A program made the translations under genes and the position numbers. A stretch of DNA of 64,000 nt. Source: a bacterium ADurb.Bin236. Its GTDB lineage: Bacteria > UBP15 > UBA6099. The stretch is taken from positions 45,813-109,812 of the forward strand of contig MWCD01000006.1 of the NCBI GenBank assembly GCA_002069885.1, written 5' to 3'. Positions 43,801 to 53,017 of this stretch are shown one piece after another (the stretch's first letter is position 1; every line of letters begins with the position of its first letter). The notes under the pieces were generated by a model, which saw only the letters and a list, made by a program, of their open reading frames with translations, did not search any database and had not been told where the DNA came from.

Positions 43801-46595
43801 GAGCCGCCGAGGGTGTTTCGGGACGCAGATTTTTCTGGAACGCGGACAGGGCGGCGTTGCGCGCCGGGACAAGCATGTCATACGCGGACGTTGACACGGG
43901 CGAATACTCAGTGGCTCTCGGAAGACATGTTGCGGCGAGCGCGGAGGCGTCCGTTTCCCTCGGATACTCCACAACCGCCAGCGGCGCGCGCGCAGTGGCT
44001 CTCGGAAGCATGACCACCGCCAGCGGCCAGCTCTCTACCGCGATGGGCAATCAAACAACCGCGAGCGGCGGGTATTCTACGGCTATCGGGGACAACACCG
44101 TGTCCGCCGGTGGATATTCTATGAGCATTGGGTCATACTCCACGGCCAATGCCAACTACTCGATAACCCTTGGAACATATCTCGAAACAGGAGCCGGCGC
44201 GTCGTATGCGATGGCTCTCGGACACGGCGCGGGGGACGCAAACAGGCTGATAAACAATGTTTCTAATTCGCTTATGGTGGGATTCGACAGCGACGTGCCC
44301 ACGCTGTTCGTCGGCCCGGGAAGCGGCGCAGGCACTTATGGCAAAGTGGGAATTCGAACCACAGCGCCCGCCACTTCCGCCGCGCTGGAAATCGGGGGAA
44401 CGGACGGCGCGCTACTGCTGCCGCGCCTTACAACAGCCCAACAGGGCGCTCTAACAGGCGTTAACGGAATGTTGATATACAACTCGGATACGAACAAATT
44501 CAGGGGACGTGAAAACGGAGCGTGGTCGGATTTCGGCGGGGGGGACTTCATGGCAAATGGCAGCGTGCCGATGACGGGCGGGCTGACGGTGGGCGCGAAC
44601 ACCGGAACCGACGGATACGACGTTAATTTCTATGGAACATACAGCGCGTTGACAGGCTCAAGGATGTTCTGGGACACATCAAAATCTGCTTTCCGAGCGG
44701 GCCGGGTGGATGGCGCCCAATGGGATGACGCAAACGTCGGCGCATATTCCTTCGCAAATGGATTCGGAACAACCGCAAGCGGAAATTACTCGACCGCGAT
44801 GGGCGACTCCACAACCGCAAGCGGTACGACTTCCCTTGCTACAGGTGAATCGACTATCGCAAGCGGATATATTTCGACTGCTGTAGGCGCGAACACAACC
44901 GCAAGCGGCTCGATTTCCACCGCTATGGGCCAGAACACAACCGCAAGCGGTTCGAATTCCACCGCTATGGGCACATACACAACCGCAAGCGGCGATTACT
45001 CAATAGCCGCAGGACAATATGTCACAGCCGGCACGAACGCCAACACTATCGCGTTCGGCAAAGGCGTGGACAACGGAAACCCTATGACGAACAATACGAT
45101 TAACTCGCTCGGCATCGGGTTTAACAGCACTGTGCCCACGCTGTTCGTCGGCCCGGGCAGCGGAATCGGCACTTACGGCAAAGTGGGCGTCGGCACGAGT
45201 GTTCCCGAATCAATGCTTGATGTGCGCGGAACGTTCAACGTCGGCAAAAACGACGGCACGATCGGCTATGACGTGAATTTGTACGGCACGATGGGCGCAG
45301 GCTCAAGGGTGTACTGGAACGCGGCAAAATCCGCGTTCCGCGCGGGCCGCGCCACAGGCGTCCAATGGGATGTTGCGTCAATAGGCAACTATTCCATCGG
45401 GCTAGGCTACAATACTACAGCCGGCGACCAAGGCTCGGTGGCTCTGGGCTGGAACACAACAGCAGGCGGCCCGGCGTCCCTTGCCACTGGCGACTCGACG
45501 GTCGCCAGCGGCGCGTCTTCAACCGCAATGGGAACCGGCTCCACCGCAAGCGCAACATACGCTGCGGCATTAGGCTTTTATTCGTCTGCTCTTGGGGACA
45601 GTTCTTTGGCTCTTGGACAATGGCTCAATGCCGGCCCGGCTGCGAACGCCATCGCTATCGGCAAAGGCATTGACACGGTCAACCGCATGACGAACAACAC
45701 GACTAACTCGCTCGGAATCGGGTTCAACAGCACAGTGCCCACGCTGTTCGTCGGCCCGGGAAGCGGAGTCGGCACATTCGGCTCAGTCGGCATAGGCACG
45801 ACATCTCCCTCGTACATGCTGCATGTCAACGGAGCTATGGGGGGCAGAACGCTCAACCTCACGAACACGGGCGTGGCGGGAGACGCGCTGACAATCTACA
45901 GCGGAACGAGCGGCTCAGGGATAGAAATCCAGCCGAGCAACGGCTCGACGGATCCGGGCCTGTATGTGTACAACCAGAACAACGCGAAAGCCGCCGAGTT
46001 CTACACAAACAACACAGGCTCTTCGAACGAATCGGTGTTCGTTGGAACAAATTCCAACCAAGCGAGCGGATATGCCATGTTGATAAGGCACGCCGGAACA
46101 GGGGCCGCGGCGTTGCGGGTGTACACCGACAGCACATCCAGTCAAGCTGTAATTGAGGGAGAGCACGTGAACGGAACCGGGCCTTTGCTGAAACTTAGAC
46201 AGTCCGGGACGGACAAACTGATAGTCAACAACAACGGCGGCATCGTCACCACATCGGCCCCGGTAACGCCGGAGGCCAACGCCATCTACGGCCCGCTAGT
46301 GCCCAAAGCGTGGGCGCGATTCTACGGGCCGGCCGGCTCAGTCACTATGACAAGCGCATACAACGTGGCGTCCGTCACGAGCGCTTCGACAGGCAACTAC
46401 ACGATCAATCTGAACAGGGCTTTCGCAGACACCAACTACGTTGTGATGGCCACAGCGGTGGCCGCGAACGCGGAGACATGGAACTGCTATCTCTCAGGGG
46501 GAACAACGAACTCGGTGACAGTTAGCTGCCGCAACAACGGAACGCTCGCCGCCAACAGCAGCGGCATTCACGTCGTGATGTTCGGAAATCAGTAA
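40824..46595 (+). CDS. Giant secreted YadA-head-repeat protein (1923 aa)
   Basis: Signal peptide residues 1-25. An N-terminal domain (about 30-130) has LNYQGYITQSGLPMSG and ends at PRERVVPAAMSLNSDKLGG; the protein at 56858 shares this domain. Next come tail-fibre-like GDTMTGxL repeats. Five large modules follow, each starting with an FYGTY...GSRMFWD strand pair and continuing with 14-residue YadA-head repeats (TTASGxxSTAMG), then GFNSTVPTLFVGPG. The C-terminus (KAWARFYGPAGSV to VVMFGNQ) resembles receptor-binding tips of fibres. No YadA beta-barrel anchor is visible, so attachment must differ. Probably a trimeric surface adhesin or appendage. Single transcription unit with its own promoter. 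Confidence 0.85.
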   Translation: MSRKRLVPAAIIGTAFALTAAIIFATPQSLNYQGYITQSGLPMSGLATMEFRLFDADTGGAQLCSTNPQAVTVTRGRFNYEIGSEAGGCDLAAIDWAGSNVFLEVVVGGQTLTPRERVVPAAMSLNSDKLGGQGAGAFAAAAHGHDGAYIKVSGDTMTGTMTVQGGIVTAGDITAATGTVTAAAFVGDGAGLTNLPVAGGDLMSDGSVPMSGALIVNNAITATGTVTAPLFDGAFDGDGSALTSVDAATLGGLTTDAFASATHAHDAAYLNVTGDTMTGSLIIEDDLVLAGSITAATGTVTAGAFVGDGAGLTNLPVAGGAVAKTGDTMSGALIVNNAITATGTVTAPLFDGAFDGDGSALTSVDAATLSGLTTDAFASATHAHDADYVNISGDTMTGALTVQGEIITDGNITAATGTVTAGAVDAAGAITGSGIEVTGNATAAFFIGDGSGLTNLPVAGGDFMSDGSVPMTGGLDMAGNAVYGVGSLTASGTITVGANTGTDGFDVNFYGTYNALTGSRMFWDASKSAFRAGQVDGAQWDDANVGAYSFASGYNTTASGNYSTAIGESTTASGNYSTAMGFSTTASGSVSTAMGNGTIASGPGSTAMGAGTTASGQLSIAAGHYVAAGPNTNTIAIGSGLDIFNRMTNNTFNSLGVGFNSTVPTFFVGPGGGAGTYGKVGIRTTAPATSAALEIGGTDGALLLPRLTTAQQGALTGVDGMLIYNSETNKFRGRENGVWSDFGGGDFMANGSVPMTGGLTVGANTGTDGHDVNFYGTYSALTGSRMFWDASKSAFRAGRVDGVQWDDANIGAYSFAVGQSTTASGDGSIAMGDGTIASGPSSTAMGFDTFASGYISTAMGLNTTASGEKSTAMGGYTTASGDFSTSMGYYTTASGDYSIAAGQYVEAGPNANTIALGKGVDDLNQMTNDIANSLGVGFNSDVPTLFVGPGSGIGTYGKVGIGTTTPATTLDVQGEMTIGKTTLTDIYDVTFYGAAEGVSGRRFFWNADRAALRAGTSMSYADVDTGEYSVALGRHVAASAEASVSLGYSTTASGARAVALGSMTTASGQLSTAMGNQTTASGGYSTAIGDNTVSAGGYSMSIGSYSTANANYSITLGTYLETGAGASYAMALGHGAGDANRLINNVSNSLMVGFDSDVPTLFVGPGSGAGTYGKVGIRTTAPATSAALEIGGTDGALLLPRLTTAQQGALTGVNGMLIYNSDTNKFRGRENGAWSDFGGGDFMANGSVPMTGGLTVGANTGTDGYDVNFYGTYSALTGSRMFWDTSKSAFRAGRVDGAQWDDANVGAYSFANGFGTTASGNYSTAMGDSTTASGTTSLATGESTIASGYISTAVGANTTASGSISTAMGQNTTASGSNSTAMGTYTTASGDYSIAAGQYVTAGTNANTIAFGKGVDNGNPMTNNTINSLGIGFNSTVPTLFVGPGSGIGTYGKVGVGTSVPESMLDVRGTFNVGKNDGTIGYDVNLYGTMGAGSRVYWNAAKSAFRAGRATGVQWDVASIGNYSIGLGYNTTAGDQGSVALGWNTTAGGPASLATGDSTVASGASSTAMGTGSTASATYAAALGFYSSALGDSSLALGQWLNAGPAANAIAIGKGIDTVNRMTNNTTNSLGIGFNSTVPTLFVGPGSGVGTFGSVGIGTTSPSYMLHVNGAMGGRTLNLTNTGVAGDALTIYSGTSGSGIEIQPSNGSTDPGLYVYNQNNAKAAEFYTNNTGSSNESVFVGTNSNQASGYAMLIRHAGTGAAALRVYTDSTSSQAVIEGEHVNGTGPLLKLRQSGTDKLIVNNNGGIVTTSAPVTPEANAIYGPLVPKAWARFYGPAGSVTMTSAYNVASVTSASTGNYTINLNRAFADTNYVVMATAVAANAETWNCYLSGGTTNSVTVSCRNNGTLAANSSGIHVVMFGNQ
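42300..45560 (+). repeat. In-frame coding repeats (42-bp and about 240-bp units)
   Basis: The 14-mer ACAACCGCAAGCGG recurs at least twelve times, often exactly 42 bp apart (43410, 43452, 43494; 44896, 44938, 44980), encoding the 14-residue YadA-head repeat. Longer blocks at about 42848-43100 and 44338-44590 are nearly identical in DNA, pointing to recent duplication or gene conversion. Confidence 0.85.
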
Positions 46596-46695
46596 AACAA
46601 AGGCGCGGGAGCCGCGCAGTCAAGCGGCGAATTCCGATTATGCTTTGCTATAAAATGAAGCGAGGCGTCCTTGGTTCCGGCGCGCGGGAAACATT

Positions 46696-48894
46696 ATGAT
46701 TCGCCACGGTGTTAAAACAACAAGGAAACAAAAGAAAGCGCTGGCCGCGTATAAGATTATAATCGCGCTGGCGGCGGGGCTGATGCTCATGGCGTCGAAC
46801 GGCGAATCGAAAATGGACGAAGGAGGCGCGGCTGGCCGCGCGCGCAGGCTAAACCGGCTCGCGGGCGAAAAAAGTCCTTACCTGCTTCAACACGCTTCCA
46901 ATCCCGTCGACTGGCGTCCGTGGGGCGACGAGGCTTTCGAGACTGCCGCCCGAGATAACAAACCTGTCCTCCTTTCCATAGGTTATTCCGCCTGCCACTG
47001 GTGCCACGTCATGGAGCGCGAGTCCTTCGAGGACGAAGAGACCGCCCGCATCCTCAACGACAACTTTGTCCCCGTCAAGGTTGATCGCGAGGAACGCCCC
47101 GACATCGACGCGATTTATATGGCCGTGTGTCAACTCATGACGGGCGGCGGCGGCTGGCCTCTCACAGTCGTTCTAACTCCCGACAAAAAACCTTTCTTCG
47201 CCGGAACTTATTTTCCTCCCGAAGACAGACACAACCTCAAGGCGTTCAAGACCGTTCTCAATGAAATAAACTCGGTGTGGACATACCGCAGAAACGACAT
47301 CGAGGACCACGCCGACCGCGTCGCGCTAGCCCTGAACGAGATGTCCAAACCCGCCGAAAAAGCCGCGCTCGACGCGTCTGTCATGGAAAAGGCGTTCAGG
47401 AATCTGAAAGCCGCGTTCGACGAGAAACGCGGCGGGTTCGGAGGAGCGCCGAAGTTCCCGACTCCGCACAACTTCTCTTTCCTGCTGCGGCATTGGAAAA
47501 ACACGGGAGATGAAAAGGCGCTGCGAATGGTCGAGCGCTCCCTGCGCGGAATGGCCGAAGGCGGAATAAACGACCACCTCGGCGGCGGTTTCCACAGGTA
47601 TTCCGTCGACAGCGAATGGCTCGTTCCTCACTTCGAGAAAATGCTTTACGATCAGGCGCTGCTCGCGCGGGCATACCTCGAAGCTTTTCAGGCAACAGGG
47701 AACCGGTTCTACGCGGACACCGCAAGAAGCATTCTTGACTATGTCCTGCGCGACCTTACGGGGGACGGGGGCGGCTTCCTGTCCGCCGAAGACGCGGACA
47801 GCGACGGCTCCGAAGGCGCTTTCTACGTCTGGAAAAAGTCCGACATCGACCGCGTTCTCGGCGGCGACTCAGCCGTCTTCTGCGTCTGGCACGGCGTTAC
47901 GGACTCCGGCAACTTCGAGCGCGGGACGAATATCCTTCACACGCCGAACGACCGGGAGGAATTCCTCAAGGCGCGCAACATCAGCGGAGCGGAACTGGAC
48001 AGGATTATCGCAGAGGGAAAAGCAAAGCTGCTTGAGGAAAGGAACAAGCGCGCGCGACCGCTCAGGGACGACAAAGTAATCGCGTCGTGGAACGGGCTGA
48101 TGATATCCGCGATGGCGTTCGGGGCGCAGGTTCTGGACGACCCGAAATACGCGCGCGCGGCGGAAAGGGCGGCGGATTTCATCGCGGCGAACATGCGCGC
48201 GGACGGCAAGCTCCACAGGAGATGGCGCGAAGGCGAAGCCGCAGTTCCGGCGTTCTTGGACGACTACGCGTTTCTCGTCATGGGTCTGGTCGATCTGTAC
48301 GAGGCGACATTCGACCCGCGCCACATCGAGCAGGCGTCCCTGCTTGCCGCCGAGATGATAGACAAATTCCACGACGCGGGAAACGGCGGGTTCAGGTTCT
48401 CCGGCGACGACAACGAGAAGCTGATCGGAGAAATCCGGGCGGCTTACGATGGCGCGGAGCCGTCCGGCAACTCGGTAGCCGCTCTCGCCCTGCTGAAGCT
48501 TTCCCGGTTCAGGATGGATATGGAGATGGAAAGGACGGCGCGCGGCGCGATAGAGGCTTTCTCGTCCCGCGTCGCCCGAAACCCTGAAGCGCACACGCAG
48601 ATGCTGGCCGCGCTCGATTTCATGCTCGCCACCCCGATGGAAATCGTCATCGCTGGCAACAGCGGCGACCCGGTGGCGGAGGACATGATTCGCATCGCCC
48701 GCCGCGAGTTCCTCCCGAACAAAATCACTGTGTTCTACCCGGCGGACAATCCCGGCGGAATCTCTAAAATAATGCCAATCACGCAGTTCAAGGAAATGAA
48801 AGACGGCATGACCACCGCGTTCGTGTGCCGCGATTTCGCTTGCAGATTCCCGACGACTGACATATATAAATACGGCGACTTGCTGAAGGAATGA
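46696..48894 (+). CDS. Thioredoxin-domain DUF255 (YyaL/SSP411-like) protein
   Basis: A 732-residue protein. After a hydrophobic N-terminal segment (about residues 22-34, possible signal anchor) comes the DUF255 thioredoxin-like domain with [14 protein letters not shown] and the redox motif [18 protein letters not shown]. The remaining 500 residues form a glycoside-hydrolase-like alpha/alpha barrel ([36 protein letters not shown]). Proteins of this family are widespread and their biochemical role is not settled. The hydrophobic N-terminus is an extra feature. Its stop overlaps the hflX start (ATGA), so the two are co-expressed. Confidence 0.9.
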   Translation: MIRHGVKTTRKQKKALAAYKIIIALAAGLMLMASNGESKMDEGGAAGRARRLNRLAGEKSPYLLQHASNPVDWRPWGDEAFETAARDNKPVLLSIGYSACHWCHVMERESFEDEETARILNDNFVPVKVDREERPDIDAIYMAVCQLMTGGGGWPLTVVLTPDKKPFFAGTYFPPEDRHNLKAFKTVLNEINSVWTYRRNDIEDHADRVALALNEMSKPAEKAALDASVMEKAFRNLKAAFDEKRGGFGGAPKFPTPHNFSFLLRHWKNTGDEKALRMVERSLRGMAEGGINDHLGGGFHRYSVDSEWLVPHFEKMLYDQALLARAYLEAFQATGNRFYADTARSILDYVLRDLTGDGGGFLSAEDADSDGSEGAFYVWKKSDIDRVLGGDSAVFCVWHGVTDSGNFERGTNILHTPNDREEFLKARNISGAELDRIIAEGKAKLLEERNKRARPLRDDKVIASWNGLMISAMAFGAQVLDDPKYARAAERAADFIAANMRADGKLHRRWREGEAAVPAFLDDYAFLVMGLVDLYEATFDPRHIEQASLLAAEMIDKFHDAGNGGFRFSGDDNEKLIGEIRAAYDGAEPSGNSVAALALLKLSRFRMDMEMERTARGAIEAFSSRVARNPEAHTQMLAALDFMLATPMEIVIAGNSGDPVAEDMIRIARREFLPNKITVFYPADNPGGISKIMPITQFKEMKDGMTTAFVCRDFACRFPTTDIYKYGDLLKE

Positions 48895-50045
48895 CGACGG
48901 CTCCGCGAGCGCGCGGACGGAACGGACGACACCATTTGATAGACATAAAGAGCGGCGGGCGGGAGAAGGCGATTCTGGCGGGATTCAGGACGCGCGGAAC
49001 GAGCGCGGACGAAACGGACGAGGCATACGTCGAACTGGCCCGCCTTGCGGACACTGCGGGCGCGGACGCCGTCGCCGTCGTCACTCAGGCCGAAACGACG
49101 CCGACTCCCCAGTTCTTCGTCGGGCGCGGGAAAGTGGACGAAATCGCCGCCGCCGTCGATGAACACGAAGCGGAAGTCGTCATCTTCAACCACAATCTAT
49201 CGCCGCTGCAATTCAAGAACCTCGAAGAGGCTCTAGAAGCCAAGGTGGTGGACCGCACCCAGTTGATACTAGACATATTCGCGATGCGAGCGGCGAGCGA
49301 CGAAGGCAAGATTCAGGTCGAACTGGCGCAACTCACGTACATGCTGCCGAGGATAACCGGCAAGGGGTTGTTGCTGTCGAGGCTGGGGGGCGGCATAGGA
49401 ACGCGCGGCCCCGGCGAAACAAAGCTCGAAGCCGACCGGCGACGCATCCGCGCCCGCATCTCCACGCTCAAGAAAAAACTCGAAAAAATTGCGCTTCACC
49501 GCTCCGTTCAGAACCGCCGCCGCGACAGGTCGGGCGTCCGCGTCGTCGCCCTCGTCGGCTATACCAACGCCGGAAAAACCACCCTCTTCAACAGGCTCAG
49601 CTCGGAGACCGCTTTCGTCGAGGACAAGCTCTTCGCCACTCTCGACCCTCTCACGCGCCGCGTCTATCTCCCCGGCGCGGGCAACATCCTCGTCATCGAC
49701 ACCGTCGGCTTCATCAAGAACCTGCCCGTCGAGCTTGTGGAATCTTTCAAATCCACCCTCGAAGTCGCTAGAGACGCCCATCTCATCCTTCATGTGACGG
49801 ACATCAGCAACCCGACATTCGAGGAGCAGATGTTCGAGGTGGAAAAGATTCTGGCGGAACTTGGGGCGGGCGACGCCCCGACGATGATGGTGTTTAACAA
49901 GACGGACGCGCTGGACAAACCGGGCAGGCTGGACGCGATGCTGAAAAGCAATCCCGGCTCTATCGCCGTGTCCGCTCTCAAAAGCGAATCAATTGACAAT
50001 CTGAAAGAAGAAATCGCCCGCCGCCTGTCTTCTCAAACCGTTTGA
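48891..50045 (+). CDS. hflX: Ribosome-associated GTPase HflX
   Basis: A 384-residue GTPase that splits stalled ribosomes. The N-terminal HflX domain includes [15 protein letters not shown] and [24 protein letters not shown]. The linker has [21 protein letters not shown]. The G domain has [16 protein letters not shown] (G1), [10 protein letters not shown] (G3) and VFNKTDALD (G4). It lacks the longer C-terminal domain of E. coli HflX, as in many other bacteria. The ATG overlaps the DUF255 gene stop by four bases. Confidence 0.95.
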   Translation: MTTAPRARGRNGRHHLIDIKSGGREKAILAGFRTRGTSADETDEAYVELARLADTAGADAVAVVTQAETTPTPQFFVGRGKVDEIAAAVDEHEAEVVIFNHNLSPLQFKNLEEALEAKVVDRTQLILDIFAMRAASDEGKIQVELAQLTYMLPRITGKGLLLSRLGGGIGTRGPGETKLEADRRRIRARISTLKKKLEKIALHRSVQNRRRDRSGVRVVALVGYTNAGKTTLFNRLSSETAFVEDKLFATLDPLTRRVYLPGAGNILVIDTVGFIKNLPVELVESFKSTLEVARDAHLILHVTDISNPTFEEQMFEVEKILAELGAGDAPTMMVFNKTDALDKPGRLDAMLKSNPGSIAVSALKSESIDNLKEEIARRLSSQTV

Positions 50046-50067
50046 CGTCGCGGGGCGCGGCGCGCGC

Positions 50068-50592
50068 TCAGAATTCCACGCCTTTGCGCGCCGGAACGTC
50101 CTTCTGATAATAATGTTTCAACTCTTTCATTTCAGTCGCGAGGTCGGCGGCGGCGATAAGCTCGTCCGGCGCGTATCTGCCCGTCATCACAAGCTCGACA
50201 TGCTCCGGCTTCGACGCGATTAGCGCGAGCGCATCTTCAAGCGTAACGAGCTTGAAGTATATCGCGGTGCATATTTCGTCCGCTATCACAATATCGTATT
50301 CGCCCCCGAAAAGGGCTGCCCTCAGTTTCTCCATTCCTTCGCGGGCCAGCCGGAAATCATCGTCGGAGACTTTTCCCGGAACGCAGAACTCCGGATGCCC
50401 GTATTGCTCTATGACAACAAAAGGAGAGAGCAGCTTCGCCGAATCAAGCTCGCTGTACGGACGCCCCTTCATGAACTGGCCGATGTACGAGCGCAATCCC
50501 GCGCCCGCCCCGCGCAGCGCCAGCCCAATCGCCGCCGTCGTCTTTCCTTTTCCGTTTCCCGTGTATACCTGCGTGTATCCCTTTTCCAGCAT
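50068..50592 (-). CDS. cobO: Cob(I)yrinic acid a,c-diamide adenosyltransferase
   Basis: A 174-residue BtuR/CobO-type P-loop enzyme that attaches the adenosyl group of ATP to the cobalt of corrinoids. The N-terminal P-loop is YTGNGKGKTTAAIG, followed by RGAGAGLRSYIGQFMKGRPYSE, and the DIVIADEICTAIYF strand carries the acidic metal ligand. RYAPDELIAAADLATEM is the usual C-terminal block. The product would serve adenosylcobalamin-dependent enzymes. No cobalamin riboswitch or other cob gene was recognised nearby. Convergent with hflX; divergent from the amidohydrolase across a repeat. Confidence 0.93.
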   Translation of the reverse strand: MLEKGYTQVYTGNGKGKTTAAIGLALRGAGAGLRSYIGQFMKGRPYSELDSAKLLSPFVVIEQYGHPEFCVPGKVSDDDFRLAREGMEKLRAALFGGEYDIVIADEICTAIYFKLVTLEDALALIASKPEHVELVMTGRYAPDELIAAADLATEMKELKHYYQKDVPARKGVEF

Positions 50593-50635
50593 GGCTTTTT
50601 CCCCGTTCGCTTGCGAATCGCAGGCTCATTATACT

Positions 50636-50899
50636 TTAAGGGAAAACTTTTGAAAAAGTTTTCCCTTAAAATCCCTTTCAAAACGTTTCAATGCGCGCGG
50701 CGAAGCGGGCGCGTTCGCGCCTCCGCTCCGCCGCGCTCATGTGAAAAGATGTTGGGAAAGAGTTTTCAGTGGAATCTTACTCATAAATGATTTTACATAG
50801 GGCGTCGGGAGAGAAGCGCGGCAGCGATTCGCTCCCGACGACCATTGAAACGTTTTGAAGAGAATCCAAAGAGAAACTTTTTCAAAAGTTTCTCTTTGG
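50636..50899. repeat. Family A repeat, complete reference copy (A5)
   Basis: 264 bp bounded by two hairpins: TTAAGGGAAAAC.../...GTTTTCCCTTAA at 50636-50669 and CCAAAGAGAAAC.../...GTTTCTCTTTGG at 50866-50899. Just inside lie the inverted arms TTTCAAAACGTTTC and GAAACGTTTTGAAGAG. A GC-rich core (GCGCGGCGAAGCGGGCGCG) and the GATGTTGGGAAAGAGTTTTC block complete it. It contains no ORF that could encode a transposase. Confidence 0.85.
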
Positions 50900-50930
50900 C
50901 CGCCGGAGGCCCAACCGCGCGCGCCGGGTG

Positions 50931-50959
50931 TTGATATTTGCCGCTCTCTTCTATATGCT
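50931..50959 (+). promoter_or_regulatory. Promoter of the D-aminoacylase-like gene
   Basis: TTGATA at 50931-50936, 17 bp, then TATGCT at 50954-50959. The start codon 53 bases downstream is TTG with a good GAGGGG site. Confidence 0.4.
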
Positions 50960-51011
50960 CTATCAGAACGGCCGCATGGGCGTTTGAAATTCATCGTGAG
51001 GGGAACCGACA

Positions 51012-52748
51012 TTGGACCTGATAATCAAGAACGGAACGGTTATAGACGGAACGGGGAAACCCGGATTCAAGGCGGACGTCGCAGTCGAGGGAGACAGGAT
51101 AAAAGCGGTGGAGCGGAACGGCGCGCTCGCGTCGGCTAACGGCTGCCGGGTAATCGACGCGGCCGGCAAGACGGTTTGTCCGGGCATAATCGACCCGCAT
51201 TCGCACGCTGACCTGACGATACACCGCAGAGACCACGCGGACGTGCTGGAGCCTCTGGTTCGCCAAGGCATAACCACCTTCGTCGGCGGCAACTGCGGCA
51301 TGTCCATGGCTCCTTTCTCCGACGAGTATTACTCGGATATGAAGACCTATCTCGAAGGGTTCACCGCGCGCGAGCTTAAAGACATTCCGTGGAAAGACAC
51401 CGCCGGGTTCTTCGATCACATCGAGGGCAACGGGGCGCTGCTTAACTTCGCGTTGCTCGCGCCGCACGGCCTCATCCGCATCGACGCGATGGGCATGCAG
51501 CCCAGAAAGGCCACGAACGAGGAGATATCCCGCATGTCGCTCTCGCTCGAACGCTGCATGGACGCAGGCTGCATCGGACTCTCCACCGGCCTTCAGTACA
51601 TGCCCGGCCTGCAGAGCGACACCCGCGAACTGGTGCGCCTCGGAAGCGTGCTGTCCGACTACGACGGGATGTACGTCAGCCATCTGCGGACATACATGAA
51701 CGACCTCGAAAAAGCGATAGACGAGCTTGCCGAGGTGGCGCGCGTCAATGATATCCGCGCTCAGGTGTCGCACCTCTTCTGGGTTCCTGACATGGGCTTG
51801 CTCGGCCCGCTCATCCGCGCGTTCGCCGGCCTGATGATTGAGCTTTCTCAATACTGGACTCTCCCAATGAAGCTGGACGCCGAGATTGAGAAACAGCTCA
51901 ATAGAATTTCAAAAATGAACTCACAGGGGCAGAAGATAGGAGTGGATGTTATGCCCACCACCACCACCTTCACGCACCTTATGGCCTACTTCCCGCCGTG
52001 GACTCTCAAGGGCGACAAAGAGGAAATCGGCGAGCGCCTAACCAGCCGCGCCATCAGGCGCAAGATAAGGCGCGACATCGAACAGGGCGACATGCTGTGG
52101 CCCCACACCGGCAAAAGCAGTTGGTCTCTCAACATCTTCAAACTTCTCGGCTGGGACTGCACGCGCATCATGTCAGTCGTCACCGACAAGAACAAATGCT
52201 GTGAAGGCAAACGAGTTTCGGATTTGGCGAAGGACGCGGGCAAGCATCCGTTCGACTTCATCTGCGATCTGTTGATTGAGGAAGAGGGCAGGGTGCTCGT
52301 CTTCTCGTCGGCGGGCCGCCCGGAGGACAACTTCACCGAGCAGTCCATCTTCGCCGCTCTCGCCCACCCGGACGTCCAGATAAGCACGGACACCATACTG
52401 ATGGGATTCGGCAAGCCGTCGCACCTGTTCTACGGCGCGTTCCCCAAGTTCTTCAGCCGATACGTGCGGGAGAAAAAAATGCTCGACCTCCCAACCGCTG
52501 TCCACAAAACCACCGGCCTGCCCGCAGAACAGTTCAACCTTAAACAACGCGGCATCGTCAAAGAAGGCAATTTCGCCGACCTGCTCGTGTTCGATCCCGA
52601 CACAATCGCTCCCAACGTGGATTTCTTCAATCCCGTTGGGACTCCGTCAGGCATCGATCACGTCCTCATCAACGGCTTCCACGTTCTGGACGAAGGCAGG
52701 TTCGACAAAAGCCGCCTCGCAGGCCGCGCCCTGAGAAACGGCGGCTGA
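51012..52748 (+). CDS. D-aminoacylase / N-acyl-D-amino-acid deacylase family amidohydrolase
   Basis: A 578-residue amidohydrolase-superfamily enzyme starting at a TTG (MDLIIKNGTVIDGTGKPG) supported by the upstream GAGGGG. The small N-terminal beta domain is followed by the metal motif GIIDPHSHADLT (about residues 58-69). The barrel contains GNCGMSMAPF, IGLSTGLQYMPG, YVSHLRTY and AQVSHLFW, and the C-terminal part returns to the beta domain with GNFADLLVFDPDTI. It is expected to hydrolyse N-acyl-D-amino acids or related cyclic amides, perhaps from cell-wall turnover. It is longer than typical D-aminoacylases (about 480-530 aa). Single gene. Confidence 0.85.
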   Translation: MDLIIKNGTVIDGTGKPGFKADVAVEGDRIKAVERNGALASANGCRVIDAAGKTVCPGIIDPHSHADLTIHRRDHADVLEPLVRQGITTFVGGNCGMSMAPFSDEYYSDMKTYLEGFTARELKDIPWKDTAGFFDHIEGNGALLNFALLAPHGLIRIDAMGMQPRKATNEEISRMSLSLERCMDAGCIGLSTGLQYMPGLQSDTRELVRLGSVLSDYDGMYVSHLRTYMNDLEKAIDELAEVARVNDIRAQVSHLFWVPDMGLLGPLIRAFAGLMIELSQYWTLPMKLDAEIEKQLNRISKMNSQGQKIGVDVMPTTTTFTHLMAYFPPWTLKGDKEEIGERLTSRAIRRKIRRDIEQGDMLWPHTGKSSWSLNIFKLLGWDCTRIMSVVTDKNKCCEGKRVSDLAKDAGKHPFDFICDLLIEEEGRVLVFSSAGRPEDNFTEQSIFAALAHPDVQISTDTILMGFGKPSHLFYGAFPKFFSRYVREKKMLDLPTAVHKTTGLPAEQFNLKQRGIVKEGNFADLLVFDPDTIAPNVDFFNPVGTPSGIDHVLINGFHVLDEGRFDKSRLAGRALRNGG

Positions 52749-52840
52749 TTTCCCGGCGGATGGGAAAAAGGGAAAAACGAAAGAAGAAGAAAGTGAAAGA
52801 AGAAACAGGAAAAGCATGAGGCGCGCGGCCGCCTTCGGCG

Positions 52841-52894
52841 GTTGGGGAAAACTCTTTGAAAAGGGTTCTTCCCCAAACCCCTTTCCTAAACTTT
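52841..52894. repeat. Family D repeat, bidirectional terminator-like (copy D2)
   Basis: The reverse complement of 26292-26345: a hairpin pairing GGGGAAAACTCTTTGAAAAG with its complement around a mismatched bulge, followed by CCCCAAACCCCTTTCC. Like D1, it lies between convergent gene ends (amidohydrolase and lepA). Nothing else was recognised in 52749-53017. Confidence 0.7.
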
Positions 52895-53017
52895 CCAATT
52901 TTGTTTATTGATAGCTGATGCGCAACAATAAGCCCTGAAACGGCGTTTTGGTTTTTCATATTGCCGAAAAAGACGAATAGCGCGGACGAGCGTCAGGCGC
53001 GGCGGCAAAAATGCGGG

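Noticed and set aside
42480..45560. Regularly spaced short repeats resembling a CRISPR array
   Set aside because: The 42-bp spacing is in frame and encodes the 14-residue YadA-head repeat; the intervening segments are not unique spacers and no cas gene is present.
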